A DNA stretch of 64,000 nucleotides from Arthrobacter sp. 260 (lineage in GTDB: Bacteria > Actinomycetota > Actinomycetes > Actinomycetales > Micrococcaceae), in the NCBI RefSeq assembly GCF_013116745.1, contig NZ_JABFOE010000004.1:1-64000 (forward strand), given 5' to 3'. The stretch's first letter is position 1. The number at the start of each line of letters is the position of its first letter. Shown piece by piece: positions 1-8,681 of this stretch. Made by a program: the position numbers and the translations under genes. The notes below the pieces were generated by a model. The model was not told the origin of the DNA. It did not search any database and worked only from the letters and a program-made list of their open reading frames with translations.

Positions 1-1
1 G

Positions 2-43
2 AAATACCTCGTCAAAGGCATCGCCACCACCGGCGGCAAATAA
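2..43 (+). CDS. Possible 3' end of a gene entering from the left
   Basis: Reading from base 2 gives thirteen codons (KYLVKGIATTGGK) and a TAA stop at 41-43. The codons use G or C at most third positions, as genes here do. Too little is visible to name a product. The reading is only a suggestion, because any short GC-rich stretch may stay open this long. Confidence 0.3.
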   Translation, partial: KYLVKGIATTGGK

Positions 44-87
44 CCCCACCGCACGAGAAAGGTGTGTTCCCGGCAGCGGCGGATCAG

Positions 88-525
88 TCAGTCAGTCGCC
101 AGTTTCTCGGCCAGCATCACGATGATGTCGCTGGGTCCTCGCAGATAGGTGAGCTTGTACTCGGCGCCGTACGTCGCCACACCGCGCAGCGGGTAACAGC
201 CATGCTTCGCGGCCACCGCAAGCGCAGAGTCGATGTCATCGACGGAAAAGGCCACCCGGTGCATGCCGATATCGTTGGGTCGCGTCGGATCCGACTCGAT
301 CGCTGCGGGATGGATGTACTCGAAGAGCTCAAGTTGACCATGTCCATCGGGGGTCTGAAGCATCGCGATGTGGGCGTGGTTGCCATCCAGCCCTACGGCG
401 GTATCTGCCCACTCGCCGCTGACGGTGTCACGGCCAATGACGGTAAGCCCCAGCTCGGTGAAGAAGGCGATTGCTGCCTCCAGGTCGCGAACGGCGATAC
501 CGATATTTTCCAGTTTGATCGTCAT
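88..525 (-). CDS. VOC-superfamily protein (glyoxalase / methylmalonyl-CoA epimerase-like)
   Basis: This 145-residue protein has two beta-alpha-beta-beta-beta modules typical of the vicinal-oxygen-chelate fold. The first begins with NIGIAVRDLEAA near residue 7 and ends with LELFEY near residue 66. The second begins with MHRVAFSVDDI near residue 89 and ends with IVMLAEK. In methylmalonyl-CoA epimerases the first strand carries a metal-binding His (HIGIAV). Here that position is Asn (NIGIAV), while the second-module His and the Glu residues are present, so the metal site may be altered. It is transcribed away from the peptidase-nuclease gene across 108 bp. The fold is clear, but the substrate cannot be told from sequence. 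Confidence 0.8.
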   Translation of the reverse strand: MTIKLENIGIAVRDLEAAIAFFTELGLTVIGRDTVSGEWADTAVGLDGNHAHIAMLQTPDGHGQLELFEYIHPAAIESDPTRPNDIGMHRVAFSVDDIDSALAVAAKHGCYPLRGVATYGAEYKLTYLRGPSDIIVMLAEKLATD

Positions 526-633
526 GCGGCGAACCTACCATCCCCCGAAGATCGGACCTCAGTAACGCCGCTATAACGGGAGTTGCGGCATTATTGGGGC
601 AGTTGTTCGTTAGCCTGAAGTGAAAGAAAGCAC

Positions 634-2688
634 GTGGCAGAGCTCCTTAGCCGCCTCAGGGCGGCTAATGCCCAGATGGAACGCCGGGATTCTCTCCTTG
701 GTGAGGAACTGCTCGAACGACGGGCGGCACAGGCTTCGCGGGTAGGCTCCACCGTTCGCGGCGTCGATGGTGACCGATCCGATTCCAGCCCATTAACCGA
801 CGTCGGACGATCAGTTGACCGCAGCGCCCTAGCGCAGGAAACAATCGTCTTGCGGACCGGGCGGCCGGTGCTGGCCGTGGTCGGTGACGAAACGCAGCTG
901 GTGTTCTCCGATCCCGAGAGCAGTGTCTGGGCGGCGCGGCTGAAAGCTGCCTCGGCCTTCCTCGTGAGCGCTGCCCGCTCGGTCGGCCGGATCGAAGTTG
1001 AGGGCCACGACCTGGCCTGGGTCGGCACGGGATGGCTGGTGAGACCCGATGTGGTGGTGACTAACCGCCATGTGGCGGCAGAATTTGCCCGCAGCGACGG
1101 CGGATCCTTCGTCTTCCGACGCGGCGCCGGGGGTGCCAAGATGACAGCGTCGATCGACTTTCTGGAGGAGATGGGAAGCACCTCCGAAAAGGCGTTCCGG
1201 CTGGAACGTATCCTCCATATCGAGGACTCGAGCGCACCCGACCTGGCGTTCCTCCAACTCTCCTCGGAAGGGACCAGCCCACCCGCCGGTCCCGTTGCGC
1301 TCTCCGCTCAAGCTGACGAGGACGAACTGGTGGCGGTGATCGGCTACCCCGCCAGGGATAGCCGCGTGCCGGATCGACAGCTGATGGATGAGATCTTTGG
1401 GGACGTCTACGACAAGAAGCGGCTCGCGCCCGGACAGGTGACCGGATCGGATTCCACGACGATCCGGCATGACTGTTCGACCCTGGGCGGCAACTCCGGC
1501 TCGGTGGTGGTGTCGCTCATCACGGGGGAGGCGGTGGGCCTGCATTTCGCCGGGCGTTTCCTCAGCGCGAACTTCGCGGTGCCGAGCTGGATCGTGGGGG
1601 AGCGGCTCGACGAAATCCTCAGCCATCACCCTCGACCGAAGGCCCAGCGGCCTCTCCCGGACCGCCGGATACCAAGGGTTGAGCGGCCGCTACCGGCTGC
1701 GGGGCGGGATCCCGGATTCTCGTTCGTGGTTCCGCTCCGGGTGACCGTGATGGCTGGGACCCCGTACCTGGAGGAACTCTCCCCACCGGGTCGGACGCAA
1801 GATGTGCCGCCGGCGGCCGCCGACCCCGATGGCGAGGTTTCCACTGAGGCCCTTCCGGCCGACTACCGCGACCGGCACGGGTACGACGAGACCTTTCTGG
1901 GGCCACCCGTGCCGTTGCCCACGCTCACGCGGGGGGTCGACGATGTGCTTACCTTTGCCATCGACAATGCCGACGACGCCACCGAGGATGTGCTGCGGTA
2001 CGAGCACTTCTCGGTGCAGATGAGCCGGAGCCGACGACTGTGCCTGTTCAGCGCTGCCAACATCGACGGGCTGCATTCCCTGTTGATGCCACGCGTGGGC
2101 TGGCGCACTGACCCCCGCATTCCGCGCGAAGCCCAGATCATCAAGGAATGCTATGGCGCCGAACCCAGGTTCTCTCGCGGTCACATGACCCGCCGGGAAG
2201 ACCCGGTGTGGGGTCCGCAGGACGTCGCGTCAACGGCCAACGCCGACTCCATGCACGTCACCAATGCCGTCCCGCAGATGCAGCCTTTCAACGGGGGAGT
2301 ATGGCTTGAGTTGGAGAACTACGCCCTGCAGAACGCACGGAGGGATGACATGAAAATCTCGGTGTTTACCGGTCCGTTCCTGACCGCCGAGGACCCCGTG
2401 AGGTTCGGCGTTCAGATACCCACCGAATTCTGGAAGGTCATCGCCTTCATCCACGATGAGACAGGGCAGCTCTGTGCCACCGGGTACACCATGTCTCAGG
2501 AGGATTTCCTGCGGGACGAAGAGTTCGTCTTTGGGAGACACAAGACTGCGCAGCGTTCGATCACGTCGATCGAACACCGCACCGGGTTCTCGTTCGGACC
2601 CCTCGCCGGGCTCGACCCCTTCGAGGAGACCGAAGGAATGGATTCCGAGCTGACCGACGTCCGTCAGATCCGGTTCATCGGGCGGTAG
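634..2688 (+). CDS. Trypsin-like serine peptidase fused to DNA/RNA non-specific endonuclease
   Basis: The 684-residue protein joins two enzymes. An N-terminal helical stretch (residues 1-110) without a signal peptide is followed by a chymotrypsin-fold peptidase: His146 in TNRHVAAE, Asp203 in APDLAFLQL and Ser288 in GGNSGS form the expected triad. A proline-rich linker (330-430) leads to a NUC-type betabetaalpha-Me endonuclease. SRGHMTRRED (514-523) supplies the catalytic His517, and TNAVPQMQPFN (543-553) and the following WLELENY supply the metal-binding Asn and Glu. The start is GTG, with only a weak GAAAG upstream. It is monocistronic as seen here. Absence of a signal sequence suggests a cytoplasmic role, possibly a proteolytically controlled nuclease in defence or cell death, but that is inference. 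All catalytic residues of both domains are present. Confidence 0.85.
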   Translation: MAELLSRLRAANAQMERRDSLLGEELLERRAAQASRVGSTVRGVDGDRSDSSPLTDVGRSVDRSALAQETIVLRTGRPVLAVVGDETQLVFSDPESSVWAARLKAASAFLVSAARSVGRIEVEGHDLAWVGTGWLVRPDVVVTNRHVAAEFARSDGGSFVFRRGAGGAKMTASIDFLEEMGSTSEKAFRLERILHIEDSSAPDLAFLQLSSEGTSPPAGPVALSAQADEDELVAVIGYPARDSRVPDRQLMDEIFGDVYDKKRLAPGQVTGSDSTTIRHDCSTLGGNSGSVVVSLITGEAVGLHFAGRFLSANFAVPSWIVGERLDEILSHHPRPKAQRPLPDRRIPRVERPLPAAGRDPGFSFVVPLRVTVMAGTPYLEELSPPGRTQDVPPAAADPDGEVSTEALPADYRDRHGYDETFLGPPVPLPTLTRGVDDVLTFAIDNADDATEDVLRYEHFSVQMSRSRRLCLFSAANIDGLHSLLMPRVGWRTDPRIPREAQIIKECYGAEPRFSRGHMTRREDPVWGPQDVASTANADSMHVTNAVPQMQPFNGGVWLELENYALQNARRDDMKISVFTGPFLTAEDPVRFGVQIPTEFWKVIAFIHDETGQLCATGYTMSQEDFLRDEEFVFGRHKTAQRSITSIEHRTGFSFGPLAGLDPFEETEGMDSELTDVRQIRFIGR

Positions 2689-2734
2689 CACTGACCAGGA
2701 AGGCGTTCATCACATGAGGAACGGCTCGTGGCGC

Positions 2735-3490
2735 TTATCCGCCGAGGTGGCTGATGATGAACGCGGTCAGGAACCCAACGGCTGTCACCAGTCCGGTCAA
2801 CAGGTGATGTTCCTCGAAAGCTTCGGGGATCATGGTGTCCGCGATCATCGCGAGTATCGCGCCGGCTGCCACAGCCGTGATCCCGGCGACCAGGCTATCT
2901 GGCGCCCCTTGCAACGCCACGTATCCGATCAGCGCGGAGACCCCTGACAGTACTGCGATTCCTCCCCAGACCCCGAAGACATAGGCCGCGCTTCGGCCCG
3001 CCCGCTTCATGCCGGCCGCACTGGACAGTCCCTCGGGGAAGTTCGAAATGAAGACTGCTGCGAGCATCGCCGGGTTGACGGCACCAACAGTCGCAATTCC
3101 CACGCCGAGGACCACCGATTCGGGGACGCCGTCGAGCAGCGCGCCCACAGCGATAGCTGTCCCGCTACCTGTTTGTTGCTGCTCGGACGGCTGGCGACCT
3201 CCTGAGCGTTTACGATGTCTGGCACCGGCCCGTGTGAGGAGGGCATTGGCTCCCACATAGGCCACGGCGCCCGCCAGGAACCCGGTCATGGATGGAAGCA
3301 GGCCTCCCACTGTCACTGCTTCGTCCATCAGGTCGAAGGACAGTGCCGAGATCAGCACGCCCGCACCGAAGGCCATGATCGAGGAGATGATCTTGGGTGG
3401 GATGGTCCATTTCCAGGCGACGGTGCATCCGACCACCAGGGCCGCGCCACCAAAGGTTCCCCAGATCAGGGCCGTGAGCCACAATGGCAT
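2735..3490 (-). CDS. ZIP-family metal transporter
   Basis: A 251-residue polytopic membrane protein of the ZIP (zinc/iron permease) family, which moves divalent metal such as Zn2+ into the cytoplasm. The conserved paired-helix motifs are visible: DGVPES near residue 120 and SNFPEGLSSA near residue 149, followed by MIADTMIPEAFEEHH near residue 216. A His/basic-rich cytoplasmic loop (ARHRKRSGG) separates the third and fourth helices, as usual. AAGGAAG lies a few bases before the ATG. It converges with the peptidase-nuclease gene with 46 bp between the stops. The metal is not determined by sequence. Confidence 0.88.
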   Translation of the reverse strand: MPLWLTALIWGTFGGAALVVGCTVAWKWTIPPKIISSIMAFGAGVLISALSFDLMDEAVTVGGLLPSMTGFLAGAVAYVGANALLTRAGARHRKRSGGRQPSEQQQTGSGTAIAVGALLDGVPESVVLGVGIATVGAVNPAMLAAVFISNFPEGLSSAAGMKRAGRSAAYVFGVWGGIAVLSGVSALIGYVALQGAPDSLVAGITAVAAGAILAMIADTMIPEAFEEHHLLTGLVTAVGFLTAFIISHLGG

Positions 3491-3613
3491 GTCTGTCTTC
3501 CTTCATCCGTTTGACGACGCGGCCGACGCCAGGACCTATTCTCGCGGATCCGGCGGCCTTTCAACGATCTCCGTCGGTGGGCACCACCATGGGAGCGAAT
3601 GCCAGGCAATGAC

Positions 3614-4687
3614 CTACCAGCCACCGCGCGTCGGGGTGTGCCCAGTGCGGGCGTCGTCGGGCATCGCCATCTCGGCTCGGAGGCCGAGCAGACGGATGGG
3701 TCGACCCACCTCGATAGCGGCGGCGAGGTCGCGGGCCCGGGACAGCACCTCGTTCCGGTCGAAGGTCTCTGGGATCTTCCGCGCGTGGGTTTTCGTGAAG
3801 AACGGCGCGTAGCGGACCTTGAGCGTCAGCCCAACCACCGGACGGCCTTCGGCCTCGACGTCATCTAGGACCCGCGTTGCCAGCTCCCGGATGGCCTCAT
3901 CCACCTGTGCGGGCTGAGTGAGATCCTGTTGGAAGGTGGTCTCCCGGCTGTGCCCCCGTGCCACCCACGGCGTGTCGTCAACAACGCGGGCGCCGTCGCC
4001 GCGCCCCAGTTCCGCGTACCACGGCCCCATTCTCGGACCGAACTCCGGGACCAGATCTGTGGGGTCGCAAGCGGCGAGCTCCGCCACCGAATGGATGCCG
4101 AGCTTCGCCAACCGGGCCGACACCCTGGACCCCACACCCCACAGGTCCTTCGTGGGGCGGCTGCCCATCACCTCAAGCCAATTCGCTTCGGTCAGACGAA
4201 AGACGCCGGCTGGCTTGCCAAACCCTGTGGCCACTTTGGCCCGGACCAGCGTGTCGCCGATACCGACGCTGCAATGCAACAATGTTTCGCCAAGGACGGC
4301 GGCCTGCACTTGCCGCGCGTATGCTTCCGGGTTCTCGGTTTCGACGCCGACAAACGCCTCATCCCACCCAAGCACCTGCACCGTGGAGCCTGGCTGTGCC
4401 CGCAGGCATCCCATCACCTGCTCGGACGCCTCGAGGTACGCTTCCTGATCGACGGGCAGGATCACAGCATCGGGCACCTTGCGGGCCGCGATGCGCAGTG
4501 GCATGCCGGACCCGACGCCGAATGCCCTCGCCTCGTACGAGGCGGTCGACACGACGGCCCGTTCGGTGGGATCGCCCCGACCTCCGACGATGATCGGTTT
4601 ACCGGCCAATTCCGGCCGTCGAAGAACCTCGACCGCAGCGATGAACTGGTCGAGATCGACGTGCAGTACCCAGGGGATTCCGCTCAC
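3614..4687 (-). CDS. dinB: Y-family DNA polymerase IV (DinB-type)
   Basis: A lesion-bypass DNA polymerase of the DinB branch, 357 residues from the GTG at 4687. An upstream in-frame TTG at 4705 is the alternative; GTG has the better spaced GGAG. The catalytic palm begins with VLHVDLDQF, and the second acidic pair is in GWDEAF, where most family members have SIDEAF; the Asp and Glu are retained. The helix-hairpin-helix DLWGVGSRVSARLAKLGI and a little-finger domain (LTLKVRYAPFF) follow. The tail after RLLGLRAEMAM ends at about 15 residues without a recognisable QLxLF clamp-binding peptide. No LexA box is visible upstream, unlike umuDC at 50-52 kb. It may be a DinB paralogue rather than the main Pol IV. 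Confidence 0.85.
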   Translation of the reverse strand: MSGIPWVLHVDLDQFIAAVEVLRRPELAGKPIIVGGRGDPTERAVVSTASYEARAFGVGSGMPLRIAARKVPDAVILPVDQEAYLEASEQVMGCLRAQPGSTVQVLGWDEAFVGVETENPEAYARQVQAAVLGETLLHCSVGIGDTLVRAKVATGFGKPAGVFRLTEANWLEVMGSRPTKDLWGVGSRVSARLAKLGIHSVAELAACDPTDLVPEFGPRMGPWYAELGRGDGARVVDDTPWVARGHSRETTFQQDLTQPAQVDEAIRELATRVLDDVEAEGRPVVGLTLKVRYAPFFTKTHARKIPETFDRNEVLSRARDLAAAIEVGRPIRLLGLRAEMAMPDDARTGHTPTRGGW

Positions 4688-4748
4688 AGCTCCAGTCTGC
4701 CCCAAAGTTCCGGCGCAGGCATCAGGTAGCTCCTGATCCCGTTGGTGG

Positions 4749-5462
4749 CTACACCTTCAATGACCGGTTCAATACCGCCTCCGCGGTATCCCGGAGGTTC
4801 TGGTTGGTGGATCGGGCATGGCTGCGCAGCCGCTGGAAAGCTTCGTTTGTGTCAATGTTGTCGATCTGCGCGATCATTCCCTTCGCCTGTTCGATCAGGA
4901 TCCTGCTGTTCAGGGCGTCCTGCAGTTGCTGATTGACGACGGCGGATTCCGAGGCCGTCCGCTTCTGCAGGATGCTGATGGTGGATACGTCCGCCAACGC
5001 CTGCCCGACGGCGATCGCCTCCTCGGAAAGTTCACCGGTTTCGGTTCGGAACAGGTTCATTGCCCCAATCGTCCGGCCCCGCACCCGCATGGGGAACGCA
5101 TGGACAGAGCGGAAACCCTGTGCGGTCGCTGCATTCTTGAACTGGGCCCACCGGTCGCCAGTTCCGGCAATGTCACGGACAGTCACAGGTAGGCCGGTGA
5201 CGTAGCAATCTACGCAGGGGCCAGCTCCGGATTCCTGCTGAAGCGCCTCCACCAGCTGGCTTTCCTCACTGGTGGAGGCAAGGACCTGCAGATTGCCGTC
5301 GGCGCCAGCCAACATCAGTCCGGCCGCGGCGGCGTCGAGCAGGTCAACTGATTCCTCGACAAGGGTGTGCAACAATTCCAACACGTCGTAATCGCCGACC
5401 AGAGTATCTGCGATTTTTACAAACGCCGCACTGACCCGAATGGAACGGGCCCCCATTTCCAT
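4749..5462 (-). CDS. GAF-ANTAR transcription antitermination regulator
   Basis: 237 residues. A GAF sensor domain (about 10-165) contains GPCVDCYVTGLPV and FPMRVRGRTIGAMNLF, the usual core strands. An ANTAR RNA-binding domain (about 178-235) begins LNSRILIEQAKGMIAQ and ends with LRSHARSTNQNLRDTAEAVL. ANTAR proteins act on nascent transcripts by binding paired stem-loops and preventing termination. The gene follows another GAF-ANTAR gene by 32 bp on the same strand, so the pair is probably cotranscribed. The ligand of the GAF domain is unknown; two Cys residues in GPCVDC could be redox or metal responsive, which is speculation. Confidence 0.85.
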   Translation of the reverse strand: MEMGARSIRVSAAFVKIADTLVGDYDVLELLHTLVEESVDLLDAAAAGLMLAGADGNLQVLASTSEESQLVEALQQESGAGPCVDCYVTGLPVTVRDIAGTGDRWAQFKNAATAQGFRSVHAFPMRVRGRTIGAMNLFRTETGELSEEAIAVGQALADVSTISILQKRTASESAVVNQQLQDALNSRILIEQAKGMIAQIDNIDTNEAFQRLRSHARSTNQNLRDTAEAVLNRSLKV

Positions 5463-5494
5463 GGGGACATGCTAGCAAACCCGACACTTATTGC

Positions 5495-6169
5495 TTAGCC
5501 CCTATCGGAACCAAAATCCAGCGTTCGGGCGAGCACTGCGTCGCACGTTTCGCGGAGGGTCAGCCCGTTCGCGAAGGCATGTGCGCGAAGCATGAGCAAC
5601 GCGTCGGCGGCGGATCCGCCGGTCTGCGCCAGCACCATCCCTGTCGCCTGATGGATCTCCCGACGGGACAGCACCGAGTCGGACTCTCCCGAACCGTCGA
5701 CGGAGCCCAGAGCCAACATGCTGCCCAGGAGCGACCACGCCGCACGGTCACTCAAGCCGCGGGCGGTCACGAGATCCGCCGGACTGAGCGGGCCCTCGAG
5801 GGCACGATAGAGTTCCACCACTCCCACATCGACGGCGCCGACAACCAGCGGAAAAACAAACAGCGCCTGCGCGTTCGTTTCCAGCAGGGCCTTCCCGAAC
5901 ACCGGCCAGCGTTCGTGAGAGGCGTCGTGTACCCCCGGGATGAGGACGGGGGAGCGGGAGCGAATGGCGGCCCACCGTGGGCCCTCGCCGAGATCGAACT
6001 GCAGCTCGTCCAGTCGGCCAGCCAAGGCATCGGTCGCCCACAGGGTGGTCTCCTGAAGGGATCCTCCGAGTGCTGACAAAGCTGCCCCGGTCACTGGTAG
6101 TGCGTCGAGGTATGAGGCGCACATCTTCGCAGCGAGTATTTCCAGTTCGGGCACTGTCTTGTTAGCCAT
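5495..6169 (-). CDS. GAF-ANTAR transcription antitermination regulator, second copy
   Basis: 224 residues with the same layout as its downstream neighbour but a clearly diverged sequence. The GAF region (20-150) contains FDLGEGPRWAAIRSRSPVLIPG and FPLVVGAVDVGVVELYR. The ANTAR region is at 168-220: SRREIHQATGMVLAQTGG, then LRAHAFANGLTLRETCDAVL. It is the promoter-proximal gene of the pair. Upstream (6170-6396) lie 227 bp with hairpin-forming sequence but no ORF. Two different GAF-ANTAR proteins in tandem could heterodimerise or serve different signals; nothing in the sequence decides between these. Confidence 0.83.
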   Translation of the reverse strand: MANKTVPELEILAAKMCASYLDALPVTGAALSALGGSLQETTLWATDALAGRLDELQFDLGEGPRWAAIRSRSPVLIPGVHDASHERWPVFGKALLETNAQALFVFPLVVGAVDVGVVELYRALEGPLSPADLVTARGLSDRAAWSLLGSMLALGSVDGSGESDSVLSRREIHQATGMVLAQTGGSAADALLMLRAHAFANGLTLRETCDAVLARTLDFGSDRG

Positions 6170-6289
6170 GGCCCGAACATCCTATGCCCGAAAGAGCGGA
6201 GGACAGCATCTTCATACCCTTCCCCCGGCCGCCACCATTCTGGGGGTAACTGGCCGGTATGAACTGGCAGTTTCCGCTTCATTCTAATC

Positions 6290-6336
6290 CGGAAGCGCAG
6301 TACATTCCCAGCAACAATTCTGTACTGCAGCTTCCG
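6290..6336. other. Imperfect hairpin upstream of the GAF-ANTAR pair
   Basis: CGGAAGCGCAGTACA (6290-6304) pairs with TGTACTGCAGCTTCCG (6321-6336) with one bulged base and a 16-base loop. A competing stem CGCTTC/GAAGCG is possible at 6275-6280 and 6292-6297. The site lies in the untranslated DNA before the start of the upstream GAF-ANTAR gene. It does not show the two hexaloop stem-loops known for ANTAR targets, so its role is open. Confidence 0.4.
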
Positions 6337-6396
6337 TGAGCCAACTGATCCGACGTCGCGCCTCAGCTGCTCAAGGCAAGGCACGACGAGGCCGGC

Positions 6397-7758
6397 TCAG
6401 GGCTTCTGAGCCTCCTCGTCGGAAAGTTGGTCGATCTCCACGTTGGCGCTCCTGAAACCGGACGACCACAGAATAACGGCCGAGAGCAGCATTATTGCGG
6501 CGGCTGCCCAGAGCGCGATGGGCGAACTGGTGAGGAGGGCCAGCGCTCCTCCGAGCGGTGCGCCGAGGACAATCATCGCGCGGTTCATTGAACGCTTTGT
6601 GGCGCTCATGCGGGCAATCATCCGTTCCGGTGTGACCGCCTGCTGGTATCCCATCTCCAACGGTCCTTCGACCCCCATGGAGAGCCAGAACAGGAACTGT
6701 CCTCCCGCAGCCACAGCAAAGGCAGCCCAGACAGCTACCGGCCAAGCGGTGGGCAAGCCACCCGCGTGGTCATCCAATGCTCCAATCGCCAGAGCCGACC
6801 CCACAGCGGGGGACAAGGCGATCACTGCGAGCGCTACCGGTTGAATCAGGCGAGCGACGAGCATCGTTGTGCCGGTACCCCAGCGCTCCCCGAGCCTGAT
6901 CGACAGGAGGGTCCCGACGACGGATCCGATCCCCGCACCGCTCAGCACCAGGCCAAGCCCCAGCGGCCCCAGCCGGAGATCGTTCAGCACGAGTGCCGGA
7001 AGGACTGCTCCCATCATGGCCGAACCAACGAACCACAGATGGCTTGACCAGGACAGTGGCCCCAGCCGCGGATGGCCGTACACCCAGTGCAGCCCCTCAC
7101 CGATCTGTTGTGGGAGGGAGCCACCGGCAGGGCGGGGCGGACGGTTGGTGGCTGTGTCCTTGAGTGAGACCAGGACTGCCCCTGACAGGAAGTGGGTCAG
7201 GGCGCCCACGAGGAGGGCGAATGGTGCGGTCACGAGCGCGACCAGTCCGCCCGCAATCGCGCTACCTGCGGTCTGCGCAACTGTGTCGCTCTGCTGAAGG
7301 CGTGCGTTCGCCCGGGTGAGGAGCGGCCGGGGGACGAACTGCGGCAGGAACGATTGATAGGCCGCATCACTCATCAGCGCCAACGTGCCGAAGGAAAACA
7401 TCAACAGCATCACGGTGGGAACGCTGAGGACACCCGCTGCGCCGAGCACGCAGAGCAGCATCAGGACCACACCCCGACCAACGTCGCCCACGATCAGGAC
7501 AGTACGGCGTCGGAAGCGGTCCACCCAGATTCCGGCGAGCAGGCCGAACAGAAGGTAGGGGGCCCACCGGGCGGCATTGACCAGCCCCTGATCCAACGCC
7601 GTACCATCCAGTGACACCAGGACCAGCACCGACAGAGCCACCGTCGTGATGTACGTGCCAAAATCGGACACGGTTGAGGAGGCCCAGAACCGGACGAACG
7701 CCTGGTTGTCCCGGAGTTTTGACGGGCGAGCTGGGAACGAACCCGGTTCTGTTCCCAC
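6397..7758 (-). CDS. MFS transporter, DHA3-like exporter
   Basis: 453 residues with about twelve hydrophobic helices. The loop between helices 2 and 3 reads GIWVDRFRRRTVLIVGD, matching the MFS motif GxxxDRxxRR. The sequence SDAAYQSFLPQFVPRPLL (helix 4-5 region) and the C-terminal half resemble DHA3 exporters, which pump out macrolides or siderophores. The GTG start at 7758 follows GGGAGGGG with good spacing. It stands alone, with 227 bp before the GAF-ANTAR pair and 100 bp after the hemerythrin gene. Substrate unknown. Confidence 0.83.
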   Translation of the reverse strand: MGTEPGSFPARPSKLRDNQAFVRFWASSTVSDFGTYITTVALSVLVLVSLDGTALDQGLVNAARWAPYLLFGLLAGIWVDRFRRRTVLIVGDVGRGVVLMLLCVLGAAGVLSVPTVMLLMFSFGTLALMSDAAYQSFLPQFVPRPLLTRANARLQQSDTVAQTAGSAIAGGLVALVTAPFALLVGALTHFLSGAVLVSLKDTATNRPPRPAGGSLPQQIGEGLHWVYGHPRLGPLSWSSHLWFVGSAMMGAVLPALVLNDLRLGPLGLGLVLSGAGIGSVVGTLLSIRLGERWGTGTTMLVARLIQPVALAVIALSPAVGSALAIGALDDHAGGLPTAWPVAVWAAFAVAAGGQFLFWLSMGVEGPLEMGYQQAVTPERMIARMSATKRSMNRAMIVLGAPLGGALALLTSSPIALWAAAAIMLLSAVILWSSGFRSANVEIDQLSDEEAQKP

Positions 7759-7858
7759 CGAGACCGCCCCTCCCGCCGCGCGTGTAGGTCACGTCTTACC
7801 GGTCGTATGCCTCACATAGTACCGACCGGCAGATGGGCCACCGAGTGTTCGCCCATGG

Positions 7859-8584
7859 CTACAGGGTGTCGGGAACTACCCGCTCGGGGAACAGCGTCGC
7901 ATACTGTTTCCGGTACATCGCCCGACCCACGACCCGGTAGGCAAGCCGGACGGGCAAGGGAATGTCCTTGATCATTTCCCTCTGGTCAGCCGGCGGATTC
8001 GAAGCCAGCACCATTCCGAGGTAGGCGACCAGAAACTTCTTGTCGAACTGTTTGATCCCGTGCTCGCCCACCATCTGGGCCTCCGCTGCTGTCAGAACCC
8101 GATCCACGACCGGCATCACCTCGGTGACCTCGCGGCGCAGGTGCACCTTGAGGACAGCGGAGAGATGCTCGTACCGTTCAGCCAGTTCATCTCCTATGTC
8201 TCCCTCGGCAGTCTTCATCCAACGGCGTCGGACCGGTTCTATTCCCTCCAGCAACTCGCCAACCTGTCGGTGCTGCTCAAGCATCTGCGCCACATGCAAT
8301 GCGCAGGCTGGTGCTCGTTCCGCGAGAGGCGGGTACATGAGCTGGTCCTCACCCTCGTGGTGCATGTGCAGGACCTTGTCGAAGTTCCCAAGCACCACAC
8401 CCACATACGGGGCGCGTTCGGTGTCACCGGGCCGCGCGGAACGGACAAGTCCCGGTGCCTCGTCGTAAGCCCAGAGGAAGAATCGATGGATGCGCCGCAT
8501 TGACGCGGACCCGGTACAAAGGACTGGCCCCGGTGGCAGCGGGGCTGCAGTTTCCCCGGGTCGCATAGTGAAGAAGTCGGTCAT
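7859..8584 (-). CDS. Hemerythrin domain-containing protein
   Basis: 241 residues starting at the ATG preceded by AGGAG at good spacing; an open frame extends further upstream to 9034 but that part is the shadow of the NhaA fusion gene. The helical bundle carries typical His and carboxylate ligands for a di-iron site: LHMHHEGEDQLMYPPL, MLEQHRQVGELL and LKVHLRREVTEVMPV, then EHGIKQFD. Bacterial hemerythrin-like proteins bind O2 or NO or buffer iron. The gene follows the NhaA-DsbA-cNMP fusion on the same strand by 97 bp, which suggests, without proving, a shared redox or ion stress role. Confidence 0.82.
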   Translation of the reverse strand: MTDFFTMRPGETAAPLPPGPVLCTGSASMRRIHRFFLWAYDEAPGLVRSARPGDTERAPYVGVVLGNFDKVLHMHHEGEDQLMYPPLAERAPACALHVAQMLEQHRQVGELLEGIEPVRRRWMKTAEGDIGDELAERYEHLSAVLKVHLRREVTEVMPVVDRVLTAAEAQMVGEHGIKQFDKKFLVAYLGMVLASNPPADQREMIKDIPLPVRLAYRVVGRAMYRKQYATLFPERVVPDTL

Positions 8585-8681
8585 TTGAGGTGCTCCTAAC
8601 GGACGAAGCGAGACCACAGCTCCTCCCCGGCAGCATCCTATTGGCTGGCAACACCTGGCACAACGGGTTGGTCCACCCTCC

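Noticed and set aside
6290-6336. An ANTAR-type antitermination element
   Set aside because: Known ANTAR targets are two adjacent stems with six-base loops; this hairpin has a 16-base loop and no second suitable stem, so it is kept only as a generic hairpin.
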